Shown piece by piece: positions 51,312-59,880 of a stretch of DNA of 64,000 nt. Positions within the stretch are counted from its first letter, which is position 1. Each line of letters begins with the position of its first letter. A program made the translations under genes and the position numbers. The notes beneath the pieces were generated by a model that made no database searches, was not told the origin of the DNA, and worked only from the letters and a program-made list of their open reading frames with translations. The stretch is from JAJNBA01 sp963842295 (GTDB taxonomy: Bacteria > Actinomycetota > UBA4738 > HRBIN12), in the NCBI GenBank assembly GCA_963842295.1, contig CAWJFY010000009.1:434001-498000 (forward strand), written 5' to 3'.

Positions 51312-52205
51312 AGGGTCGGGATCGATTCTCGCAGGCGTGGGAACCCTCGGCGGCACACCCACGACGAACGAACCGGGAACGGCATCGGCCACGTCCTGCG
51401 CCGATGCGAACGAGCACAGGGCAACCACCGTCGGACCCGAGCCGCTCATCACGGCACCCAGAGCACCGGCGTCGACGAACGCCGAGGCCGTCTCCGAGAT
51501 CTCCGGATGATGCGAGGCGACGGGGCCCTGGAGGTCGTTGTACAGGGCGCTCCCGAGAAGCTCGTCGTTGCCGGCCTCCGCCGCCGCGATCAGCGCTCCC
51601 GGATCAGGCCCCGTCGCCGCGCCCTCGTCCCACCACTCGTAGGCGTCTCCCGAGAACACGCCGAACGCGAAGGGCTTCACGACCCACGTGGTCGTTTGCA
51701 GGAGCACCGGCTCCACGATCTCCCCGCGACCGCGGACGTACGCCGGCTCCCCGAGGAGCATCGCCGGGACGTCGGAACCGACCTCAGCCGCCAGCCGCGC
51801 GAGGCCGTCGCGACCCATCCCGGTCCCCCACAACTCGTCGAGCAGCAGGAGGGTGGTGGCGGCATCGGCCGAACCGCCGCCGAGGCCGGCGGCCACCGGG
51901 ATCCGTTTCTCGATGGTGATCTGCGTGCCCCACGTCTGAGCGCCGCCGGCCTCGGCGGCCAGGGCGCGGGCGGCGCGCAGCGCGAGGTTCGTGTCGTCCA
52001 CAGGCACGCCTCCGGCGGCGGGACCCTCGAGCGACAGCGTCAGCTCGTCGGCGGACTCCGCCGTGACGTGATCGGCGAGCGAGATCGGCAGCAGGAGGGT
52101 CTCGACGTCGTGGTATCCGTCGTCGCGGCGCCCGAGCACCCGGAGGAAGACGTTCAGCTTCGCGTACGCCGGCGACTCGAACGCCACCATCCCGTGCTCC
52201 GTCAT
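51297..52205 (-). CDS. ispE: 4-diphosphocytidyl-2-C-methyl-D-erythritol kinase
   Basis: A 302-residue GHMP kinase. 'ESPAYAKLNVFLRVLGRRDD' opens the fold with catalytic Lys, 'PVAAGLGGGSADAATTLLLL' is the ATP-binding P-loop, and 'GAVMSGSGPTVVALC' the third motif. It phosphorylates CDP-methylerythritol in the MEP isoprenoid pathway. ATG 52205 overlaps the rsmA stop (ATGA). Its stop codon TAA lies within tRNA-Gln, so tRNA processing would remove the end of the ispE coding sequence. Confidence 0.95.
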   Translation of the reverse strand: MTEHGMVAFESPAYAKLNVFLRVLGRRDDGYHDVETLLLPISLADHVTAESADELTLSLEGPAAGGVPVDDTNLALRAARALAAEAGGAQTWGTQITIEKRIPVAAGLGGGSADAATTLLLLDELWGTGMGRDGLARLAAEVGSDVPAMLLGEPAYVRGRGEIVEPVLLQTTTWVVKPFAFGVFSGDAYEWWDEGAATGPDPGALIAAAEAGNDELLGSALYNDLQGPVASHHPEISETASAFVDAGALGAVMSGSGPTVVALCSFASAQDVADAVPGSFVVGVPPRVPTPARIDPDPSGVV

Positions 52206-53068
52206 GTCGGTGGCGCCAGAACTGGGAGTGCCTCCACGATCCGCGCGAAGTCCCCGAGCGAGAGGGTCTCGGCGCGCGCCGACGGGGCGACCCCGACCCC
52301 TTCCAGGAGATGGCCCGCATCCCGGCCGTCGACCCCGAGCCGCCGCAACGCGTTCCGCATCGTCTTCCGCCGCTCGGCGAACCCCGCGTCCACCACCCTC
52401 CAGAGGAGTTCCTCGTCGACCCCCACCGACGGCTCGTCCCGCCGCACGAGACGCACGACCACCGACTCCACCTTGGGGCGCGGCCAGAAGACCGAGGGCG
52501 GCACCCGGCGCACGAGCGTTCCCTCCGCCCGGTAGGAAACGCGCAGGCTGGGGATCCCGTACGCCGACTCGCCGGGGCCTGCGACCAGGCGCTCCCCCAC
52601 CTCGTGCTGGACCATCACGATGAGGCGGCGCACCTGTGGGACGTCTCGCAGCGTGTCCAGCACGAGGCGGGTCGCGACGTTGTACGGGAGGTTGGCAGCG
52701 AGCACCCAGTCGTCGTCCTCGCCCAGCTCGTGCTGCCACTCGCGATCCGTCGCGTCCGCGTGCAGCACGCGGATGCGACGCAGTCCCGACACCGATTCCT
52801 CCAACGCCGGGATCAGCGACGGGTCGACCTCGACGGCGAGCACCTCGGCGCCGGTATCGGCGAGCGCTCGCGTCAGCGAGCCGAGGCCGGCACCGATCTC
52901 GACCACCCGATCGCCGGGACCGGCCCCGGCGTCGGACGCGATCGCTCTCGCCAGGTTCGGATCGATCAGGAAGTGCTGTCCGAGCGTTCGCTTCGGCCGG
53001 ATGCCGTGCCGCTCGGCCAACGCCCGCAGCGCGCCGGCGCCGAGCGACGAACCCGTGTGGCTGTTCAC
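52202..53068 (-). CDS. rsmA: 16S rRNA (adenine-N6)-dimethyltransferase
   Basis: A 288-residue KsgA/RsmA. 'RPKRTLGQHFLIDPNLARAI' starts the fold; 'VVEIGAGLGSLTRAL' is motif I, and 'WVLAANLPYNVATRLV' contains the NLPY catalytic motif. It dimethylates two adenines near the 3' end of 16S rRNA. Starts 27 bases after a 14-bp hairpin, in the position usual between yabE and ispE. Confidence 0.95.
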   Translation of the reverse strand: MNSHTGSSLGAGALRALAERHGIRPKRTLGQHFLIDPNLARAIASDAGAGPGDRVVEIGAGLGSLTRALADTGAEVLAVEVDPSLIPALEESVSGLRRIRVLHADATDREWQHELGEDDDWVLAANLPYNVATRLVLDTLRDVPQVRRLIVMVQHEVGERLVAGPGESAYGIPSLRVSYRAEGTLVRRVPPSVFWPRPKVESVVVRLVRRDEPSVGVDEELLWRVVDAGFAERRKTMRNALRRLGVDGRDAGHLLEGVGVAPSARAETLSLGDFARIVEALPVLAPPT

Positions 53069-53095
53069 GATGGGAGCGTAGTCAGAGGGAAACGG

Positions 53096-53126
53096 TTCGG
53101 TCCCGGGCCGATGGCCCGGGACCGAA
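53096..53126 (-). other. Perfect 14-bp hairpin directly before rsmA
   Basis: TTCGGTCCCGGGCC pairs perfectly with GGCCCGGGACCGAA around GAT. It lies 26 bases after the stop of the DUF348-like remnant and 28 bases before rsmA. No U-tract. It could terminate the upstream transcript or attenuate rsmA expression. Confidence 0.6.
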
Positions 53127-53151
53127 CGTGAAGGGGGGCGCTGGATGGTGT

Positions 53152-53452
53152 TCAGACGACGTCAGCGACGGGCACGATCCCCATGGCCGAGAGGAGCTCC
53201 CCGTCCGTTTCCGTGTTCGTCGAGCCCTCGCGCACCTTCCCCGAACGCGAGAACCCGCACGGACGCGGCCGAAGATGTCCCGACGCCTTCGGCGGAAACC
53301 GAGGTCTCGGCGGCGAGGCTCGAGCGCTTCCGACCAGGCCTCTCCGCTCCGTCCACCATCCAGACCCCCACACCGACGGAACGACCCTTCGATGATGTCA
53401 TCACACGCGACACCCGAGGATCGCTCGGGGTCGTGATCCGATCGTCACCCAT
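53152..53452 (-). pseudogene. Possible DUF348 (YabE-like) remnant with a frameshift
   Basis: Starting at ATG 53452, one frame leads to 'SSAASVRVLAFG', then a shift of one base in GGGGAAGG (near 53241) allows 'KVREGSTNTETDGELLSAMG' before a stop at 53152. Joined, this resembles one DUF348 domain (a strand, Gly-Lys turn, 'ST', then 'GELL..GI'). In Bacillus the gene yabE, with DUF348, G5 and 3D domains, occupies this exact place between tatD and ksgA. No signal peptide or catalytic domain is seen. The resemblance is short, so confidence is low. The 516-bp gap between tatD and rsmA holds no other gene. Confidence 0.35.
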
Positions 53453-53528
53453 CTGTCGTTCCCACTCCTCGAGGACGCGGCTCCTCCGGCGGCGCCGGAC
53501 CGGGCCTCATCGCTTGTGTGGAAAACGC

Positions 53529-53557
53529 ACGCTAGCAACCCTCAACTCTCACTGCAA
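53529..53557 (-). promoter_or_regulatory. Putative sigma-A-type promoter
   Basis: On the minus strand, TTGCAG (53552-53557) and TAGCGT (53529-53534) are separated by 17 bases, a good match to actinobacterial housekeeping promoters. It would drive the DUF348-like remnant and possibly rsmA and ispE. Confidence 0.5.
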
Positions 53558-53567
53558 CCTTTGCGTA

Positions 53568-53583
53568 CCGAACGTACGTTCGG
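53568..53583. promoter_or_regulatory. Perfect 16-bp palindrome CCGAACGTACGTTCGG
   Basis: It lies immediately after the tatD stop and 11 bases upstream of the -35 of the putative promoter. Its centre contains CGTACG, also repeated before flp. It may be an operator; the binding protein is unknown. Confidence 0.45.
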
Positions 53584-53584
53584 G

Positions 53585-54379
53585 TCACGAAAGCCCGGGG
53601 AACGCCGTCGCCGCGTTGCGCGAGGTGGCCTCGGCAACGATCCGTGGATCCTGTTCGCGCACTCGTGCGACCTCGGCGATCGCGAACACGACGTTCGCCG
53701 GCTCGTTGTCGTGGCCCCGAAGCGTCTGCGGAGCGAGGAACGGTGAGTCGGTCTCGACGAGGAGGCGGTCGATATCCACCGCGCGCGCCGCTTGGCGCAG
53801 ATGTTCGTTCTTGGGATAGGTCACGTTGCCGGCGAAGCTGATCCAATAGCCACGCTCGGCACACTCTCTCGCGATCGTCGCGTCACCGCTGAAGCAGTGG
53901 ATCACGACGTGTTCTGCCGAACCCTCATCCAACACTCGAAGGACATCCGGCCACGCGTCTCGAACGTGGACGACCATGGGCTTTCCCGACTCGTTGGAGA
54001 GCGCGATGTGCGCCTTCAGCGCCCTGACCTGGTCCTCGACGGGCGATCGCATCCGGTAGAAGTCCAGGCCGCACTCACCGACCCCGACCACCCGAGGGTC
54101 GTGGAGGAGCTCTTCGATCCTGGCTCCCGCCGCGGCATCGAACAGCTCCGCGTCATGGGGGTGCATCCCGGCCGTCGCGAAGATCCCTGCGATCGAGTCG
54201 GCCATCTCGAGCGAGCGGGCCGACGTCGCCGGGTCTACGCCGACACAGATCAGTCGCTCGACGCCGGCCTGTCTCGCGGCCTCGACCACGAGTGAAGGTT
54301 CTCGATCCACGAGGAACAGGTGGCAGTGGGTGTCCACCACCCCCCTCTGCACCGGGAGTTCAGGGTTCGGTCGGCCCAT
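53585..54379 (-). CDS. tatD: TatD-family metal-dependent DNase
   Basis: A 264-residue TIM-barrel hydrolase. 'GVVDTHCHLFLVDRE' gives the two His ligands, 'ATAGMHPHDAELFD', 'GVGECGLDFYRM' the bridging Glu, 'PMVVHVRDAWPDVL', 'VIHCFSG' and 'LLVETDSPFLAP' the final Asp. TatD enzymes act as 3'-5' DNases in repair. It is in the standard metG-tatD order; 93 bp separate the two, and hold the parS-like site. Confidence 0.94.
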   Translation of the reverse strand: MGRPNPELPVQRGVVDTHCHLFLVDREPSLVVEAARQAGVERLICVGVDPATSARSLEMADSIAGIFATAGMHPHDAELFDAAAGARIEELLHDPRVVGVGECGLDFYRMRSPVEDQVRALKAHIALSNESGKPMVVHVRDAWPDVLRVLDEGSAEHVVIHCFSGDATIARECAERGYWISFAGNVTYPKNEHLRQAARAVDIDRLLVETDSPFLAPQTLRGHDNEPANVVFAIAEVARVREQDPRIVAEATSRNAATAFPGLS

Positions 54380-54423
54380 CGGCGCGCGATGATAAGCGGT
54401 CTCAACTTCCGGTGCATGCGAGG

Positions 54424-54439
54424 GGATTCACGTGAAACA
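54424..54439. other. parS-like ParB-binding site
   Basis: GGATTCACGTGAAACA matches the consensus TGTTTCACGTGAAACA at 14 of 16 positions, and one half is perfect. It is in the non-coding gap between metG and tatD. parS sites cluster around oriC and are conserved from Bacillus to Streptomyces, and this gene block is origin-side in Bacillus. Confidence 0.75.
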
Positions 54440-54472
54440 TCCGGCCGGGCCCAACCCTCCGGGCCGGGCCGC

Positions 54473-56020
54473 CTAATCCTCCGAGTCGACCCGCGGGAAG
54501 AGGGCCTCGCCCTTGGTGGTCTTCGTCCCTGGCTCCATCCCGCCCCAAGCCCCCGCGTGGGCCACCCTCTGTGACTCGAGGGTTTCCTCGATGCCGAGCT
54601 GCTCCCAGAGTCGGGCGGCAGCGCTCGGCATGACGCAGGAGATCAGGATCGTGAGCGCTCGAAGGGTCTCAGCTGAGGCGTAGAGGATCGACCCGAGCTC
54701 GTCCCTCCTGGCGGGGTCCTTCGCGAGGGTCCAAGGGGATCGTTCCACCATGTAGCGGTTGGCCCGCACGACCACGTCGTACACAGCGCCGAGCGCGGCG
54801 GTCGGTCGCACGGCGAGCATCTCCTCGTCGTATCGGCGAGCCGCCTCGGCGATCACCTCGGGGAGGTCGGACTCCGCGCCCGCGGCAATGGGCTCGGGAA
54901 CCTCCCCGTCGAAATAGGAGCGCAGCATCGCCAAGACCCGCGACGCGAGGTTTCCGATCCCGTTCGCGAGCTCGGCATTGTGGCGGTCCACCATGGACTC
55001 GAGAGAGAACGATCCGTCCTGGCCGAACTGAACCTCGCGCAGGAAGTACCAGCGATAGGAGTCGACGCCGAACCGGTCGAGGAGCTCGAAGGGGTGGATC
55101 CCGGTGGCGTTCGTCTTCGACATCTTCTTGCCGCCGACCGTGAGGAAGCCGTGCGCCCACACCTGATCGGGCGGCTCGACGTTGGCGGCCATCAGCATGG
55201 CCGGCCAGTAGATCGCATGCTGGCGCAGGATGTCCTTGCCGATCATGTGGATGTTCGCGGGCCAGATCCTCCGGAACCGCTGCTCGTCGGACCCGTAGCC
55301 GGCAGCCGTGATGTAGTTCGTCAGGGCATCGAACCAGACGTAGCAGACGTGGTCCGGGTCCCATGGGAGCGGGATGCCCCAGTCGAAGTTGGTGCGGCTG
55401 ATCGAGAAGTCCTGGAGACCGCTCCGGATCAGCGAGAGCACCTCGTTCCTCCTCACCTCGGGCTCCACGGCCGACGGGCGCCGCTCGTAGTGCTCGAGGA
55501 GGCGGTCCCGGTACGCCGAGAGCCGGAAGAAGTAGTTCTGCTCCTTCATGAGCTCGACCGGGCGCTCGTGGATGGGGCAGAGGCCCCCTTCCAGGAGGTC
55601 CCCCTCCGCGTAATACAGCTCGCAGGAGACGCAGTAGAGGCCTTCGTAGGTGTCCAGGTAGATGTCATCCTGCCCGTTCCGATACACTTGGTCAAGTAAC
55701 TTGACTACCGCTTCCCTGTGCCGGAGTTCGGTCGTCCGGATGTAATCGTCGTAGGCGATGTCCAGCCGCTCCCAGACATCCCGCCACTTCGGCTCCATGT
55801 CGTCCACCCACCGCTGCGGGTCGACACCGGCGGCGGTCGCCTTTCGCTGGATGTTCAGGCCGTGCTCGTCGGTGCCGGTGAGATGGAAGACCTCCTCACC
55901 CCTCAGACGGTGGTGCCGTGCGATCACATCAGCGGCGACCGCATCGTACGCGTGTCCGATGTGGGGCACGTCGTTCGGGTAGTAGATCGGCGTCGTGATG
56001 AAGAAGACGTCCCCGCCCAT
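54473..56020 (-). CDS. metG: Methionyl-tRNA synthetase
   Basis: A 515-residue class I synthetase of the short type without a C-terminal tRNA-binding domain. 'ITTPIYYPNDVPHIGHAYDA' has the HIGH motif at 20-23; 'GTDEHGLNIQRKA' and 'VGGKKMSKTNATGIHP' (KMSKT) complete the active site. 'YCVSCELYYAEGDL' and a second Cys region form a zinc-knuckle remnant: one CxxC is visible. It charges tRNA-Met. The start at 56020 gives the normal N-terminus. The rsmI-metG-tatD order is the conserved one, apart from the metalloprotease gene. Confidence 0.96.
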   Translation of the reverse strand: MGGDVFFITTPIYYPNDVPHIGHAYDAVAADVIARHHRLRGEEVFHLTGTDEHGLNIQRKATAAGVDPQRWVDDMEPKWRDVWERLDIAYDDYIRTTELRHREAVVKLLDQVYRNGQDDIYLDTYEGLYCVSCELYYAEGDLLEGGLCPIHERPVELMKEQNYFFRLSAYRDRLLEHYERRPSAVEPEVRRNEVLSLIRSGLQDFSISRTNFDWGIPLPWDPDHVCYVWFDALTNYITAAGYGSDEQRFRRIWPANIHMIGKDILRQHAIYWPAMLMAANVEPPDQVWAHGFLTVGGKKMSKTNATGIHPFELLDRFGVDSYRWYFLREVQFGQDGSFSLESMVDRHNAELANGIGNLASRVLAMLRSYFDGEVPEPIAAGAESDLPEVIAEAARRYDEEMLAVRPTAALGAVYDVVVRANRYMVERSPWTLAKDPARRDELGSILYASAETLRALTILISCVMPSAAARLWEQLGIEETLESQRVAHAGAWGGMEPGTKTTKGEALFPRVDSED

Positions 56021-56040
56021 GGCCGGTCATCGTACCGGGG

Positions 56041-56916
56041 TCAATCGAGGCAGCCTGCGTCCCTGCCGAGCAGTCGGAGGCCCTGCAGGTCACCTAGCCC
56101 GAAATCGCGGAGGCGAACGCGGGTATGGGGCCCCGAATACATGAGCTGGTTGGGATCCTTCACGTGGTCGAGCCCGATGATGTGCCCGAGCTCGTGCAGG
56201 AGAACCGAGCCATGCGCGTACCGGCCGCCGAAGCCACGACCCGCCGTCGCGCCCGCGTCCACCACGACGATCCCGCCGAAGTACTGGTCCTGGTTCGCAT
56301 ACAGGCCGGCCATCGTCTTGGCGAAGGCGATCGACGGACGAGGATCGTGCAGCCGACGGAGGATCGCCTGGTAATCGTCATGATCGACCCAGATCAAGAT
56401 GAGCGCCGCCTTGCGGATCACGCCTCGATAGCGCATGCGGAGGTACGCGCGGAAGAACGTCTCCTCGGTCGTCCCCACCGACCTGAACTCGATCCCGGTC
56501 GACTCGGTCACGCGACGGAGGGTCTCCTTCAGGTCGGCTCGCACGGGGAATGTCACCCCGCGCGTGTTCACCGCATACGTGATCCTCTCGCACGGATCCC
56601 ATCGGACCGGGGCGCCACCGACCCGCTCCAGGAACCTGAAGGAGCCGTCCGGCTTGGGCGGAAGGGTCGACGTGGGCGTCGGCGAAGGCGGGGCGGTCGG
56701 GGCCGCGCTCGAAGACGGTGTCGCGCCGGACCCGACGGCGAGGCCGGAGGGATCGGCCGTCTGTCGTAGGAGGGAGATGCCCGCAAGGACTCCGAGGACC
56801 ACCACCAGAGCGAGCAGCACGACGAAGGCTGCGAGGAGCGGCGCTCGAGAAGACGGTCGTTCGGGTCGTGGGGGAAGCGCACCGGGAGGCCGGAGCGGGG
56901 GAGTCGCTTCGGGCAT
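56041..56916 (-). CDS. Membrane-anchored matrixin-type zinc metalloprotease
   Basis: A 291-residue protein. A Pro-rich cytoplasmic start, one membrane helix (about 26-50) and a Ser/Pro/Thr-rich linker (about 60-88) lead to a metzincin domain. 'HELGHIIGLDH' (241-251) provides three His ligands and the catalytic Glu242; 'LMYSG' (258-262) is the Met-turn. Likely an extracytoplasmic protease; substrate unknown. It stands between rsmI and metG and ends 20 bp before the metG start, so it may be co-transcribed with metG. Confidence 0.87.
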   Translation of the reverse strand: MPEATPPLRPPGALPPRPERPSSRAPLLAAFVVLLALVVVLGVLAGISLLRQTADPSGLAVGSGATPSSSAAPTAPPSPTPTSTLPPKPDGSFRFLERVGGAPVRWDPCERITYAVNTRGVTFPVRADLKETLRRVTESTGIEFRSVGTTEETFFRAYLRMRYRGVIRKAALILIWVDHDDYQAILRRLHDPRPSIAFAKTMAGLYANQDQYFGGIVVVDAGATAGRGFGGRYAHGSVLLHELGHIIGLDHVKDPNQLMYSGPHTRVRLRDFGLGDLQGLRLLGRDAGCLD

Positions 56917-56973
56917 GCAGGCAGTGTAAGGAAGGCGCTCCGTCGGAGAACGATCCTTGTCCCCGCGGGTGGA

Positions 56974-57798
56974 TCAGTTTTCCGGGAGCGCCGCCCGATA
57001 GAGCTCGTTGGCGCTCGCGCCGTGGCGTTCCGCCACGGCGCGAGCGGCGTCTCGGGTCCGCATGCCCTCCTGGATCAGTCGCCGAACCTCGCCCAGGAGC
57101 GCCGCGTGGTCGGGGGGGTCCGGATGATGCTCGCCCTCGACGACGACGGCGACCTCGCCCTTCAACTCCCGCTCTCCGATGCGATCGAGGACGTCCCCGG
57201 CGCGCCCCCGGAGGACCTCCTCGTGCAGCTTCGTCAACTCACGACAGACCGCCACGCGCCGATCTCCCAAGCTCGCGACGATCTCGCGGAGCAGCGTGTG
57301 CACCCTACGTGGGGATTCGAAGAACACGATCGTCCGCGGATCGGCCCGGAGCGCCTCCAGCCGTCGGCCGCGATCGCCGGCCCGCCTCGGGAGGAAGCCT
57401 TCGAACACGAAACGGTCGGTCGGGAGCCCCGAGACGACGAGGGCGGCGATCGCGGCCGACGGGCCCGGGATCACACGCACGTCGACGCCTCTTTCGTCGG
57501 CGAGCTGCACCACCCGGTACCCGGGGTCGGAGATGCTCGGCATGCCTCCGTCGGTGACGACCGCGACGTCCTCGCCCCCGTCGAGTCGCTCGATGAGCTC
57601 GGCGGCGCGCTCGTCCTCGTTCCCCTCGAACATCGACACCAGTGGCTTGCGGATGTCGAGCCCCCGGAGCAGGCGGCCGGTGCGCCGCGTATCCTCCGCG
57701 GCGACGACCGCCACCGATGCCAGCGTCTCGCGCGCTCGGTCCGAGAGGTCGCCGAGGTTCCCGATCGGCGTGCCGACGAGGTAGAGGACGCCGCCCAC
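56974..57798 (-). CDS. rsmI: 16S rRNA (cytidine-2'-O)-methyltransferase RsmI
   Basis: A 274-residue protein starting at GTG 57798, at the usual 'GVLYLVGTPIGNLGDLSDRA'. 'AAEDTRRTGRLLRG', 'VTDGGMPSISDPGYRVV' and 'IPGPSAAIAALVVSGLPTDR' are the tetrapyrrole-methylase-fold motifs of RsmI. It methylates C1402 of 16S rRNA. Together with metG and tatD it matches the yabC-metS-yabD order. Divergent from the DUF3052 gene with a 33-bp gap. Confidence 0.95.
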   Translation of the reverse strand: MGGVLYLVGTPIGNLGDLSDRARETLASVAVVAAEDTRRTGRLLRGLDIRKPLVSMFEGNEDERAAELIERLDGGEDVAVVTDGGMPSISDPGYRVVQLADERGVDVRVIPGPSAAIAALVVSGLPTDRFVFEGFLPRRAGDRGRRLEALRADPRTIVFFESPRRVHTLLREIVASLGDRRVAVCRELTKLHEEVLRGRAGDVLDRIGERELKGEVAVVVEGEHHPDPPDHAALLGEVRRLIQEGMRTRDAARAVAERHGASANELYRAALPEN

Positions 57799-57831
57799 GT
57801 GGCGATGGTCCCACGTTCGCCTCCGCCTACC

Positions 57832-58263
57832 ATGAGCCGGATGCCGCAGCCGCACAAGGATTACTCGGGCACTCCGCTGCCGAAGAAGCTCGGGATCCGC
57901 GAAGGCGCCCGGGTGTACATGGCCGGCACGCCCGAGGGCTTCGACGCCGCCCTCGGTCCGCTGCCGACGGGCGTCGAGCGCCTCGGGCGCGCGGGCACCG
58001 CGATGGATGTCGTCCTGCTCTTCGTGACCCGGGAGCGGGAGCTGCGTGCCCGGTTCGCGAAGCTCGCGGCCGGGCTCGACCCCGCCGGCCGGCTGTGGGT
58101 CGCGTGGCCGAAGAAGGCTTCCTCGGTCGCGTCCGACCTCGGATTCGACGCGGTTCAAAGGCTCGGGCTCGACGCAGGGCTCGTCGACAACAAGAGCGCC
58201 TCGCTCACCGATGAGTTCCAGGGCGTTCAGTTCGTCTATCGGCTCAAGGATCGCGCGCGCTGA
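57832..58263 (+). CDS. DUF3052 domain protein
   Basis: A 143-residue protein. 'DYSGTPLPKKLGIREGARVY', 'GAGTAMDVVLLFVTRERELR'-type sequence (here 'GRAGTAMDVVLLFVTRE') and 'LWVAWPKKASSVASDLGFDA' followed by 'LVDNKSASLTDEFQGVQFV' define DUF3052, widespread in Actinomycetota. Function unknown. Alternative ATG at 57841. It precedes the PMT gene by 38 bp. Confidence 0.88.
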   Translation: MSRMPQPHKDYSGTPLPKKLGIREGARVYMAGTPEGFDAALGPLPTGVERLGRAGTAMDVVLLFVTRERELRARFAKLAAGLDPAGRLWVAWPKKASSVASDLGFDAVQRLGLDAGLVDNKSASLTDEFQGVQFVYRLKDRAR

Positions 58264-58301
58264 GGGCGGCCGAACGTGGTTCTCTCGGTACGCTGGCCCC
58301 A

Positions 58302-59819
58302 GTGGCCCATCGCGTCGAGTCACCTCTCCTGCAACGGCTGAACCACCCCTGGGTGGCGATCCTCGCGGTCACGGCGATCGCGGCCCTGGTCCGATTGTGG
58401 GGCCTGTCCAGCCCGCCGATGCTCGTGTTCGACGAGAACTACTACGCGAAGGCGGCCTGCATCTACGTCGGAGGCTCCAACCCGGTCTGCGAGATCGACT
58501 CACCCAACGAGCGGTCATTCCGCAAGCAGGAGTGGGACGTGGGTTCGTTCGTCCACCCGCCCCTCGGGAAGTGGACGATCGCACTCGGGATCAAGGCGTT
58601 CGGGATGGACCCTTTCGGGTGGCGGGTCGGTTCCGCGATCGCGGGCACACTGGCGGTGACCGGCGTCGCCCTGATCGCGCAGCTTCTCTTCGGACGCCCT
58701 CTGTGGACGTTCCTCGCGGGACTCCTCCTCGCCCTGGAACACCTGAGCGTCGTGCTCTCTCGGCAGGCGCTGCTCGATATCCACCTCCAGCTGTGGATCG
58801 TGGCCGGCTTCCTCCTCTTGGTGCTGGACCGACGATGGATCGACCGGCGGACACATCGCGGGCCCCCCGCCGGCCCGGACGACGCCGATCCCCCGATCCC
58901 GTCTCCGATGTGGCGTCCATGGCGATTCGCGGCCGGAGTCGCGTTCGGCGCGGCCGTCGCCGTCAAGTGGTCGGGCGGTCTCGGGATGCTCGCCGCCATC
59001 GTCATCTCTTTGACGTGGGAGACGTCACGACGCCTCCGCGGCGACACGACGCGCGGCCGGGCGCTCGGTCGGGCGCTCGCACAGGAGACGTTCGGCCTCG
59101 TCGTCGCCTTCATCCTGATCCCGGCGACCGTGTATCTGGTGGCGTATCTCCCCTGGCTACATCACTTCGACTGGAAGCTCAGCGAGTTCCTGGACCAACA
59201 GCTCCGGGTCGCGAGGTACCACCTGTTCGAGCTGAAGACCCTCGCGCCGGATCCGGAGACCGGGGTGCTCACGCCGACGCACTACGGCTACTCCCGCCCG
59301 TGGACATGGCTCGTGATGACACGACCGGTGCCCCTGACGTGGCAGGACCTCGGACCCTCCATCCGGCAGCTCCTCGCGATCGGCAATCCGGTCGTGTTCT
59401 GGGGGAGCATCTGGTCGTTGCCGTACCTCGCGTTCGCCTGGTGGAGGAAGCGTGACTGGGTGCCCGGGTTCTTCCTGATGGCCGTCGCGCTCCAGTACCT
59501 GCCCTGGCTGCTGGTGGCGCGCCCTCAGTTCTTCTTCTACGTGGCACCGTTCACGCCGTTCCTGGTGCTCGGGCTCGTGTACATGCTCCGGGACCTGTCG
59601 GATGCCAGGCTCATCGTTCGTGAACGTGGTGGGGCGGTGGCGACCGATCCCGAGACTGGCCGGCCCGCGGTCTCCGTCTGGCACCCCTATCGGCCGATCG
59701 CGTGGGCGGTCGTGGCGGCGGCCGTGGGACTCTTCATCTGGTTCTGGCCGGTCCTCACGTGGATGAAGATCTCCGACGCGCACCAGAAGCTGATCGTCTG
59801 GTTCCCGGGCTGGAACTGA
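58302..59819 (+). CDS. Polyprenyl-phosphate-mannose protein mannosyltransferase (PMT/GT39)
   Basis: A 505-residue GT-C enzyme with about 10-11 membrane segments. The first loop holds 'PPMLVFDENYYAKAACIYVG' with the catalytic Asp-Glu, and 'SFVHPPLGKWTIALGIK' follows, both PMT hallmarks. 'ALLDIHLQLWIVAG' and a C-terminal module with 'PWLLVARPQFFFYVAPFTPF' complete it. It O-mannosylates exported proteins at the membrane, as Rv1002c does in Mycobacterium, where the gene also faces rsmI. Starts at GTG 58302; a terminator follows. Confidence 0.93.
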   Translation: MAHRVESPLLQRLNHPWVAILAVTAIAALVRLWGLSSPPMLVFDENYYAKAACIYVGGSNPVCEIDSPNERSFRKQEWDVGSFVHPPLGKWTIALGIKAFGMDPFGWRVGSAIAGTLAVTGVALIAQLLFGRPLWTFLAGLLLALEHLSVVLSRQALLDIHLQLWIVAGFLLLVLDRRWIDRRTHRGPPAGPDDADPPIPSPMWRPWRFAAGVAFGAAVAVKWSGGLGMLAAIVISLTWETSRRLRGDTTRGRALGRALAQETFGLVVAFILIPATVYLVAYLPWLHHFDWKLSEFLDQQLRVARYHLFELKTLAPDPETGVLTPTHYGYSRPWTWLVMTRPVPLTWQDLGPSIRQLLAIGNPVVFWGSIWSLPYLAFAWWRKRDWVPGFFLMAVALQYLPWLLVARPQFFFYVAPFTPFLVLGLVYMLRDLSDARLIVRERGGAVATDPETGRPAVSVWHPYRPIAWAVVAAAVGLFIWFWPVLTWMKISDAHQKLIVWFPGWN

Positions 59820-59880
59820 GAACGCGGAACCCCGGCCGCGGCCCGGAGCTCCATGTCCCGGACGGGGCCGGAAACACGAA

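Noticed and set aside
54450..54472. Terminator after metG
   Set aside because: The GGCCGGGCC-type repeats do not form a consistent stem and no T-tract follows.
3295..57800. Other CACGTG hexamers (for example near 3296, 10787, 42081 and 57796)
   Set aside because: They lack the flanking TTT/AAA of parS and occur in coding DNA, as expected by chance in a GC-rich genome.
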